Assembly: GCF_907165205.1 (NCBI RefSeq)
Contig: NC_058195.1
Coordinates: 25,254,936 to 25,318,935 of the forward strand
Reading direction: 5' to 3'
DNA from: Coccinella septempunctata
Lineage: Eukaryota; Arthropoda; Insecta; Coleoptera; Coccinellidae
Length of the DNA stretch: 64,000 bases
Shown: positions 11,400 through 19,494 of the stretch, piece after piece
How positions within the stretch are numbered: position 1 is the first letter of the stretch
Layout of the letters: every line of letters starts with the position of its first letter
The notes under the pieces: generated by a model
Database searches by the model: none
What the model saw: the letters and a program-made list of their open reading frames with translations, nothing else
Told to the model about the DNA's origin: nothing
Made by a program: the position numbers and the translations under genes

Positions 11400-11685
11400 A
11401 AAGAGACAGGGTTTCAGGAAGGGCTATTTAGAATTCAGGTCCGCTCATTCAAATAGTTATAACCCTGATATTCTAAAATCCACAATACGTCAGACGGTAG
11501 CGAACATATTCAATGTAAGAGAATTTATATAATGTTTCATCTGAATCTAAACAACTTATATTTCAGCTGAATATTTCCACAATCAGAAAGATTGTGAATG
11601 AAGAGGATGACAAAGAATTTCCTTCTATTGGGAAACCAAAAAAAGTGGTGGCATTTGAGAATTTTATGTTTGAGTGAATTAATGC
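11400..11685 (+). pseudogene. Helix-turn-helix-like exon pair within the TA element
   Basis: One frame reads GFRKGYLEFRSAHSNSYNPD, then STIRQTVANIFN up to a donor at 11,515. A 52-nt intron (11,515-11,566, GTAAGA...TTTCAG) follows, then LNISTIRKIVNEEDDKEFPS and IGKPKKVVAFENFMFE before a stop. TVANIFNLNISTIRKIV looks like the recognition helices of a transposase. Copy 2 keeps the same splice signals, so the arrangement predates both insertions. Which transposase family it belongs to is open. Confidence 0.4.
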
Positions 11686-12184
11686 GAAAAGTTTACTACA
11701 GGATTTTCGATAAATGTCATCGAAGAATAAGTTCCCTAAAATGGATTTTTCTATTTTTCATTTGACTTGTCCTATACAATGTAAATGTCTTAAGGTACTA
11801 ATAAATACCTAATTATTATTATTACATCAATGTATTAAGATGAAAAGCCACAAATACGCGCAAGTTGCCCTGTTACTTGTTTATTCATGTGAAATTTTTG
11901 TTCAAAGGTGAAGTTCATCTTAACTTGAAACTTCATTCAATTCCTTTTACTTATATTGATGCAAGATGATTTTTGTTGAAGAATTTAACCTTCTCGTAAC
12001 CCTAATAGCACACAACGTCCATGGGACGTACAATTCATGTCCATTTAACGTCGGAACGTCCATGGACTTGATTTGTATGTCCTTTGGACGTCCGTTTCCG
12101 GACAGTTTTAGGACGTCCAAGATGGATATCCATTGTTAGTCCAATTTATGTACCATGTCCGTATCGGATATCCATTGGATGACC

Positions 12185-13150
12185 GTGATGGACATAATAC
12201 GGACTATATGACATATGTCCGTATCCTATAGTTCCAAAATAGTCCCTGACCGACTCAATACAGGCAATGTCAAAAATATGTCCTTACTGGATATCCATTA
12301 GGTGTCCGTGATGAACATATTACGGACCATATAACTTATACATATATATTACATGGTCCGTATAACGTCCATCACGTACACCTAGTGGATATCCGGTAGG
12401 GACATATTTTGAATGTCCTCACCGGATATTCACTAGGAGTCCGTAATGGACGTAATATGGACCAAATAACATGTATATATTACATGGTCCGTATAACGTC
12501 CATGACGGAGACCTATTGGATATCCGGTAGGGACATCTTTTGAATGTCCATACCAGATATTCACTAGGAGTCCGTAATGGACGTAATATATGGACCAAAT
12601 AACATGTTTATATTACATGGTCCGTATAACGTCCATGACGGACACCTATTGGATATCCGGTAGGGACATCTTTTGAATGTCCACACCGGATATTCACTAG
12701 GAGTCCGTAATGGACGTAATATGGACCAAATAACATGTATATATTACATGGTCCGTATAACGTTCATGACGGACACCTATTGGATATCCGGTAGGGACAT
12801 CTTTTGAATGATCATACTGGATATTCACTAGGAGTCCGTAAGGGACGTAATATGGACCAAATAACACGTACAAGTTACATGGTCCGTATAACGTCCATCA
12901 CGGACACCTAGTGGATATCCGGTAGGGACCATGAATGTCCATACCGGATATTCACTAGGAGTCCGTAATGGACGTAATATGGACCAAATTACATATACCT
13001 ACACATTACATGGTCCGTATAACGTCCATCACGGATACCTAAAGGATATCCGGTAGGGACATCTTTTGAATGTCCATACCGGATATTCACTAGGAGTCCG
13101 TAATGGACGTAATATGTGTACTTATACACATTACATGGTCCGTATAACGT
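12185..13150. repeat. Tandem array, ~131-bp units, about seven copies
   Basis: The motif TACATGGTCCGTATAACG recurs at 12,350, 12,481, 12,614, 12,745, 12,876, 13,007 and 13,132, giving steps of 131, 133, 131, 131, 131 and 125. Each unit also carries the near-reverse motif GTCCGTAATGGACGTAATAT, so units are internally palindromic. Units differ at scattered positions (ACGGAGACC against ACGGACACC). Confidence 0.9.
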
Positions 13151-13319
13151 TATGATGAACGAAGACTAAATACTTGAGTAATTACTATTATAAAATAATC
13201 TATGTTTGAGTTTTAAGACTTTAGTTCTTATTATATGGTATTTCTGTATTGATCGACTACTATTCCATAAATCAGTTAACAATATAATGAATATGTTCCT
13301 ACAAGTAGATATATCGTAT

Positions 13320-13410
13320 AGTCTCGGTAGCTAGGACGGTTGCAACGAAGGCTCAGTAATACGATGTCCCCACGTACTCGCGAGTTCGAATCCGGGCCAA
13401 GTGTAAAAAC
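13320..13410 (+). ncRNA. tRNA-like (pol III type) segment, possible SINE head
   Basis: TAGCTAGGACGG at 13,328-13,339 resembles an A box. GTTCGAATCC at 13,384-13,393 is a perfect B box, in the context GAGTTCGAATCCGGGCC. Spacing (about 56 bp) is within tRNA range. I could not fold a full cloverleaf by eye, so a tRNA-derived SINE head is likelier than a tRNA gene. Confidence 0.4.
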
Positions 13411-14194
13411 TTTCTAGTAAGTATGGATGGAAATGGGAACAACACAGAAAATACCATCTGCGTTTGAGTGTAAGACATTGGGTTCTAGGACATTAAAATT
13501 CTAATAGATAGGATAGCCAACCTCGTGGTAAATTTTTGTACCGTTGAGATAGCTAATGATGGTCCCAACGGGATATCCATTGGACGTCCACGATGGACGT
13601 CCGAATTCGGTTCAAAGTTGTGACATTTGTACGTCCCTCGGATGTCCATAGAACGTCCATTGTACCAGAAATGGACGTCCCATGGATGTCCGTAATGTCC
13701 GAAGAGGACGTCCTATGGATGTCCATAGGACTACTTTGTGCTATTAGGGAATTATCTGTTAATTCCTTCGGGAGATACCCATTCCCAACCACTGCATCAT
13801 ATGCATTTCATCTTCGGGTTAATATTTTTGAAATCTACAAATGATGTAAGCCAAAGAAGATAACGAACATTAACTCTCCTCAAGCTAGTGCATATTATGA
13901 TATTATACTGATCTCTTGTATTCTCATTCTCCATACAAATAACTGGATTTGGTATGCCTTCAATCAGTTTGTATAAACTTCAATTATGTTCGTCACATAT
14001 TTTCCGAAGAGATTCGACATTGATAAAGTACGTAATAACAGAAACTTTTATGTAGAACGGGCAACATAGCGTTGATTTAAAACCCAAAAATGTTTTGACA
14101 AGCTTCATAACCCCACATTTTCGTACTATACAGAGTGAAATGTGTCAAATTTCCATGGCCAACCGACTGCTAAAATAAAAGTGAATGAAGTATA

Positions 14195-15403
14195 ATAAAT
14201 GGTCTAAAGTCTGGTACGACTGTACTTCCCAAATTTCGTTTTAATATTGACCAAAATGAATTTTCATTACAGAATGACTGCTTAATACGAGGTATCAGAG
14301 TATATAATCCCTGAACGTCTTAGGAAACGTATTTTAGATGAATTACATGTAGGTCATTTCGGGATTACAAAAATGAAGTCTTTAGCTCGCAGTTATTGCT
14401 GGTGGCCTAAGATAGATTCAGATATAACTAACATGGCTGTGAATTGTTCTTCTTGCTGTAAAGTGATAAATAACCCTCCAAAGGTGCATCATCCTTGGAT
14501 GCCATCCAATAGACCATTCCAAAGGGTGCATTGCGATTTTGCTGGTCCATTTCAGGGACACTATTTCTTTTTATTAGTGGATTCATATTCAAAATGGCCA
14601 GAGATTTTCACCGTAAAAAACATAACGTCAAAAACCACAATTGAAATTTGTATGTCAATCTTTGCGAGATTTGGAGTTTCAGATTATTTTGTTAGCGATA
14701 ATGGAACTCAATTCAAGCCTGACGAATTTCAGAAATTTTTGAAATCAAATGGAATTATTCCAAAGTTGGATTTTCCGCTCCGTACCACCCAGCGTCGAAT
14801 GGGCAAGCCGAGCGTTATGTGCAGATTTTGAAGAATTCCCTACGCGCAATGTTTTACGATGGACAAAATCTGTCTGTGAATGAAAAACTAAGCACGCTCT
14901 TATTACAGTACAGGAAAATGCCTCACATAACCACGGGAAAATCACCTGCTTTCATGTTATTCGGTCGTGAGATTAAATCAAGGTTAGACAGAATGATGCC
15001 TGATGCATTGTCGGAGGATGAGGATATTAAATTAAATGCAGATGCTTCTAGATACTTTGAGTTGGGTTCACGAGTAGCTGTTAGGAATTATAACGGTGAT
15101 AAATGGATTTTCGGATATGTCAAGGAAAGAGACGGCTTACTTAATTATCAAATTGAATTGGATGATAAGAGAATTGTCAGAAGACATATAGATCAAATTG
15201 TTAAAATAGGTGATGCTGTAGGTAAGGAGAGTGTAACTGAAATCATACCTCCCTCTCCTACCATTCAAAAGGAGACTGTCGAGGTTCCAGAACAAAATAA
15301 AGATTTAAGAGTGGAAGAATGTCCTCAATCGAGTGATCCCGAAGTTCCACAAGTTAGGAAATCTTCTAGGGTTAGGAAACCCGTTCAAAAATTAAATTTG
15401 TAA
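14195..15403 (+). pseudogene. Integrase of gypsy 1 (one frameshift)
   Basis: The zinc region (ELHVGHFGITKMKSLA, later NCSSCCKV), the catalytic aspartates in HCDFAGPF and VSDNGTQFK, and NGQAERYVQ with the catalytic Glu are all present. A frameshift lies between 14,765 and 14,819: the Glu block reads in the next frame, which then runs open to 15,403 (FMLFGREIKSRLDRM, the C-terminal domain, a basic tail ending VRKPVQKLNL). Stop at 15,401-15,403, just before the purine tract. Confidence 0.88.
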
Positions 15404-15422
15404 TTTTTTTTAGTAAAGGGGG

Positions 15423-15639
15423 TGTTACATATATGTATTATGGTTGGTAACTGTGTAGCCTAATATGTCTATTGGTAGGATTGAGGATTGACAGAATATA
15501 ACAAGATGGTTGATTGTTACATGTACACACATACGTTACGCTGATTATAAAAGGAGTTTATTGAATAAATTATTTAAAATACATACACTGCATCGTAATT
15601 AGTTTATTCCGGACAGAATACAGTTACAAAAATACTACA
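15423..15639 (+). repeat. 3' LTR of gypsy 1
   Basis: Near-identical to 8,255-8,469. Preceded by GTAAAGGGGG and followed by the target duplication ATCGA. Confidence 0.93.
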
Positions 15640-15823
15640 ATCGAGAATTGCATTATTTTTGATGGCGCAAAAAACATTGAAACTCCAGGTCTCTTGAAAG
15701 TTCCATTGTCTGAAGTTTTCATTCTCTTGAAATCGAATCATCATAGCTTCGCAAAACTCTGTTCTCCTGACGAAATCAGTTTCCTTCAAATGCTGTACCC
15801 TATTGAATTTATATGGGTGCATT

Positions 15824-17511
15824 CCCAGCGAGCACAAACATCCCAGGGATGTTTTGGGATGTTTCGAAAATGTTGGCATGAGGATGTTTCTTTGAAACGT
15901 AATATGCACTTCCCAAAGAGGTCTCCAAAGGCTATTGGAAATCTTTATTTGTTCTGATCTGTGCCATCTGTGGCATTTCTTCGTCTACCTACTGAGAGGT
16001 ACTGTCGTGTTGAAAATAATGTAAACGTGTGGATATCTTCTCTTGGAGTCGCATAGTTTGCCTTGGGGGGTTTATTCCAAATAAACAATATACAATTGAC
16101 CTATTTCATTTTGCCGCCATTTCCACTTTCTTCGTAGTTTGGACTGTGGACTGTTCGGAGTTGAAAGTTGATTGGTGATTTGTATAATATTAACTACTTC
16201 TGTGTTGGTTTTGATTGCGAATTTAGGATCGATCTCTTCATAGTAACCAAATACAATTAATAAGTAAGTATTACATGAATTAAATGTATAGTATAATGTC
16301 CAGAAACATACATATAACCTCAAAAGAATCCACGCTGCGTGGTTAATATTATTTGTGTATTTGGGACTAGGTATAAGAGATCATTGTATTTTGGTTGGAA
16401 TAATCGAATGGTATATGGAAGGTTATTATAATTATTCAAGAAATAACTTTATAAAGTTTAAAGCCATATCATCGAGGATTTCAACATATTTCGATAATCT
16501 ATCTCTGCCGTTGATATATTTTGCAAAATTGTAAGATTACTCTTCCGACGATGATAATAATCATTCATCACTTGTGAATCACAAAATAATTCAAATTGTC
16601 CCAGAAAAGTTCTTGTTTTTGAAAACTCCTTTAAATTGTTCCATCTTTAAATACCAGTACAAATAATTAAATAAATAAAATCGTTTCGCAAATCAACCTG
16701 TTCAGGAGCTATATACAACTCAAATCTTCCAGATCCTTTCATGCAGCTATTTTCTCTGTTATTTTAATTGGAAAAAATCATCTTAACCTTCATATATTTT
16801 GTGAATTAATTGTTTGAGTTGTTTTTATTTTGTAGATGTGATCCATAAAAAATTCCAAATCACTAGGAAAGTATTCGAACTTTATGCCAAAGATTGGTTT
16901 CGGCATATTAGCCAGAGGAGGAGGGACGATAAAATGAAGGGAAAATAAATTTTTCATAAATTTTTTTTCATTTTCCCTTTCGGTACATCTAATATTATAA
17001 TCAGTTTGTTTTCTATTATTTCTGTTTTTTTTTATGTTAAATGTGATATTTCTTTTTGGTTATTTATGTTTGTTTTATTGAATGTGAGATATTTTTTTGT
17101 TTATTCTCCTTTTCTGTAGTATAATATTTATCAATTGTTTTTTGTTGTCCAATTTTTTATGTGAAATGTGATTTCTTTTCCTTTTGTACCTGTTGGAGTA
17201 TCATTAAAATATTTTTATTCTTATATAGTATTCTGTATTTCATTTAAAAACTTTGTAGTTCATTTAAAATAGAATGTGGTATCCTCAAACATTCAAATCA
17301 AAGAAAAAAAGGCCTCACAAAAGAATTTCATATGAAGTCTTACAAACAGCGATTTCGTGTGCGCAAAGCGCTTTAGAAATGTTCTATTGTGTACATGAAA
17401 AGGCTATCAAAAAAACTTCTGAGTAGTTCTTTTTGTGACATCCCAGGGACATCCATATAATTCGAAATCTCTTACTTTTAACATCTCTGAGATGTTTTTG
17501 TGCTCGCTGGG
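15824..17511. mobile_element. CCC...GGG element 2, 1.7 kb, non-coding
   Basis: Termini CCCAGCGAGCACAAACATC and its inverse (GATGTTTTTGTGCTCGCTGGG region, ending 17,511) flank AT-rich DNA without a credible gene. A 2-bp TT duplication lies at 15,822-15,823 and 17,512-17,513 (AA on the other strand). Removing the element rejoins the transposase frame as KKHKMHPYKFN. The subterminal ACATCCCAGGGATGT is self-complementary, as in the element at 12,000. The short frames at 15,694-15,957 and 16,072-16,323 have no recognisable content. Confidence 0.8.
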
Positions 17512-18137
17512 TTTTATGTTTTTTTAATATTCTCCAAACACTCGATTGAGATAATCCCAGATCAATCTCGGCATCTTTGAGAGAATTTTGAGGATTCACA
17601 CGAAAATATGCAAGAACTGTAATTTCGTTGTTCTCATCTTCTACTACACTTTTTTCTCTGTGTATAGTTTTCTTAACGGAAGATCCGACATTTCTCAAGT
17701 TTGTCATGGTTATGTTAATGGTACCTCTCGTTGATCCGGGTCGGTCAGGAAACCTCTCAATGAACAGTCGAATCGTTCTATCTACAAATTTATTACATTC
17801 TCCATGAAGTAGAATGAGATTTAAATAATCTTCATTGGTAAAATTAGGCATAGTGATCGATTTTATAACTTGATACGAATTATCACCAAATTAATATAAT
17901 AGTAAACACAAAATGCTTCTGAATAAACAGGAATTTGGCAGATGTTATTAATGATATCTATCATTGAAAAAAAAGAATGTAAAACATGGTAAGTTTTTGC
18001 ATATGGTTCATAAGGAATTATTTATTGATCACTGCGGAGAAAACCGATGGCCGATTAGTTGAAATAAAGAGGTTTCCGATACAAATTCGAATCAAAATTC
18101 GCCATCTATTTAGGAACAACCAGTAACTTTTTTCTCT

Positions 18138-18738
18138 TGCATATTAGGGTAGTAAAATCTAAAACATGGTTTAAGTAACATTTCCTGAAAATTTCATCTT
18201 TTTGGCGTGAAGGGAAAAGAAATAGCTGAAAATTCAAGACGAAAAACAGTTTTTTGTGAATAACTCAGAAAATATCCACTTTAGGGCAAGGGTGTGATGC
18301 ATACACTCACATTATTTTTTAACGTAGATTCAATATCTGCCATAAAAAATGGGGTTCTAATTTGAAAAAATTGATTTTTCACGATTTTGTCATCCCTAAC
18401 TTTGAAAGCGGTTTTTTCACCCCCTGTATCATGAATTTTTTAAAGTGGATACATCAATCTTACATCTTGAAAAATCCCAAAAATGAAAATTTTCCATCCA
18501 AAAACCTCGAAGTTATTCTTCTTTCAGCGGAGCTCTATTTTCTATTTTTTTTTCGAATTTTTCCGCTCAGAGAGAATTTTCCAACCAAAACTGAAAAATG
18601 TTACATCAAAATAACTTGAAATTTTCTAAGGAATCTATTTCTGCAAGAAAAAAATGGTGTTCTAGTTTGAAAAACGGAAGTTGACGTCATTTCCGGAAAA
18701 ACCGGAGGTGCTCATGCCTTGAAAATATTTTAGATTTC
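18138..18738 (-). repeat. Right long terminal inverted repeat
   Basis: Reverse complement of 7,041-7,640 with scattered mismatches. Penelope-like coding sequence resumes within about 40 bp of its outer edge. Confidence 0.85.
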
Positions 18739-19230
18739 TAAATAAATAACCACACCCGGTTAGCATACTATAATGTACCAACCACCAATTGCCTATTCAA
18801 ACGGTTGAAAGATCCTACACCGTTGGATATGTTGTCGAATGTGATTTACAGAATACCTTGTTCGTGTGGAAAATCATACATTGGTCAGACTAAACAGTAT
18901 TTAAATTCGAGAATAGGACAGCACAAAAATGATTGTAAAAATCACAATCAGGCCAAAGCAAACAAAACAGCTTTGGATTTACATAACTTGAGTACTGGAC
19001 ACGAATTTGAGTTTGGAGACAACAGTTTTGGATAGGGATTCCAATTGGCTTAGGAGGAATATGGGGGAGATGGTGCAAATTCAATTGACCGAAAACATTA
19101 ATCTTAGAACTGATTGTTTGAGCTTAAGCGGTATATATAGGTACCATAATATCCTAAATTTATTTTATGACTTGTGCAATTATTTATTAAATGAAATTGC
19201 AATTTTCACAAAGTTTGATGAATGATTGAC
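18739..19230 (+). pseudogene. GIY-YIG endonuclease and C-terminus of Penelope-like element A
   Basis: The frame reads LAYYNVPTTNCLFKRLKDPT, then VIYRIPCSCGKSYIGQTKQY with the GIY-YIG-type core and the paired cysteines. H-rich CKNHNQAK and STGHEFEFGD follow. A frameshift at about 19,020 moves the conserved tail (NWLRRNMGEMVQIQ, NLRTDCLSLSGIY) to the next frame, ending at about 19,225. This endonuclease is the hallmark of canonical Penelope-like elements. Confidence 0.85.
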
Positions 19231-19244
19231 GGACGACTTTCTGT

Positions 19245-19439
19245 TGAATGTAGGCCTTATGCCTATATAAAACTCAATGTTACTCTATGATCGTGTTAAA
19301 TTGTTAACATATAACCTAAAAAAAAGAGTTGACAGTTGTCTGTAAAAATATACAAGAATAAATCAATATAGAAACAGTGAGAATAGATTTTATTATAAAA
19401 TCCCAAAAAATCTCTGTGAAAAATATCCACATAACAACA
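19245..19439 (+). repeat. 5' LTR of copia element
   Basis: 195 bp, near-identical to 23,456-23,650. Contains CCTATATAAAACTC (TATA-like) at about 19,260. Confidence 0.9.
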
Positions 19440-19453
19440 GGTTATGGGCCCAT
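19440..19453 (+). other. copia-type primer-binding site
   Basis: GGTTATGGGCCCAT directly after the LTR. It corresponds to the internal initiator tRNA-Met priming site known from Drosophila copia. Confidence 0.75.
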
Positions 19454-19494
19454 AGCTCTAAAAATAAAAAAAATATATCATAAAACTCTCCAGG

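Larger units (their letters stand above)
12000..13749. mobile_element. CCC...GGG element with internal ~131-bp satellite array
   Basis: Termini are inverted: CCCTAATAGCACA at 12,000 and TGTGCTATTAGGG ending 13,749, followed inwards by self-complementary stretches such as ACGTCCATGGGACGT. A 2-bp AA duplication flanks it (11,998-11,999 and 13,750-13,751). TA element copy 2 lacks this insertion (empty site at about 36,070, read in reverse). The interior is a tandem array, a tRNA-like segment and a right arm rich in GGACGTCC motifs. No transposase is visible, so it is non-autonomous. Confidence 0.8.
11231..14192 (+). mobile_element. TA-inserting DNA element, copy 1 (carries a second element)
   Basis: Terminal inverted repeats start TACTTCATTCA and continue TTTATTTTAGCAGTCGGT. 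TA flanks both ends (11,229-11,230 and 14,193-14,194). Removing it rejoins the gypsy pol frame. Apart from the insertion at 12,000-13,749 it is about 1.2 kb and equals the reverse complement of 35,653-36,851. TA duplication and TIRs fit the Tc1/mariner superfamily. No full transposase remains. Confidence 0.88.
8255..15639 (+). mobile_element. Ty3/gypsy LTR retrotransposon 1
   Basis: LTRs of 215 and 217 bp start TGTTACATATATG and end AATACTACA. A 5-bp duplication ATCGA lies at 8,250-8,254 and 15,640-15,644. A primer site follows the left LTR, and a purine tract AGTAAAGGGGG precedes the right one. The order Gag, protease, RT, RNase H, integrase is the Ty3/gypsy order. The target is the mariner-like transposase gene. 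Without its own insertion (11,231-14,192) it is about 4.4 kb. I see no envelope-like frame. Confidence 0.93.
7733..17851 (-). pseudogene. Mariner-like transposase gene in four separated pieces
   Basis: Minus strand. The N-terminal helix-turn-helix region (MPNFTNEDYLNLILLHGECN; later LGLSQSSVWRILKKHK) is at 17,851-17,514. HPYKFNRVQHLKETDFVRR is at about 15,821-15,645. The catalytic WYQQDGAPPHNSLNVSNILY and WPPRSPDLTP are at 8,249-7,966. After an in-frame TAA in place of the residue before the third catalytic Asp comes DYYVWGRIKN, then a 63-nt GT-AG intron (7,808-7,870) and a last exon to about 7,733. The gypsy element sits between pieces two and three, and a CCC...GGG element between one and two. 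The reading frame rejoins across each gap. Confidence 0.8.
7041..18738 (-). mobile_element. Mariner-like DNA transposon with ~600-bp terminal inverted repeats
   Basis: 7,041-7,640 and 18,138-18,738 are near-identical inverted copies, both starting GAAATCTAAAATATTTTCAA from the outside. Between them, on the minus strand, lie all pieces of one transposase gene. The terminal repeats are far longer than the 20-40 bp typical of mariner. Without its two insertions (gypsy 8,255-15,639 and the CCC...GGG element 15,824-17,511) the transposon would be about 2.6 kb. It sits inside Penelope-like element A. A clean TA duplication at its edges is not obvious. Confidence 0.75.
6231..19230 (+). mobile_element. 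Penelope-like element A (interrupted)
   Basis: The left part (6,231-7,040) encodes the segment after the RT (YRMVNLSHVSYHDANLRRI). The right part (18,739-19,230) encodes the GIY-YIG endonuclease and the C-terminus. The upstream RT must lie beyond the BEL copy, outside the window. The two parts are separated by the 11.7-kb mariner-like insertion. Frameshifts at about 6,960 and 19,020 show that it is dead. Confidence 0.8.

Noticed and set aside
12185..13150. CRISPR-like regular repeats
   Set aside because: Units are contiguous ~131-bp tandem copies without unique spacers, inside a DNA transposon of a eukaryotic genome.
8255..15639. Envelope gene in gypsy 1
   Set aside because: After the integrase frame ends at 15,403 only the purine tract and LTR follow; no space or frame for an envelope.
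16072..16323. Small open frame in CCC...GGG element 2
   Set aside because: 83 codons, no motif, AT-rich surroundings; not distinguishable from chance.
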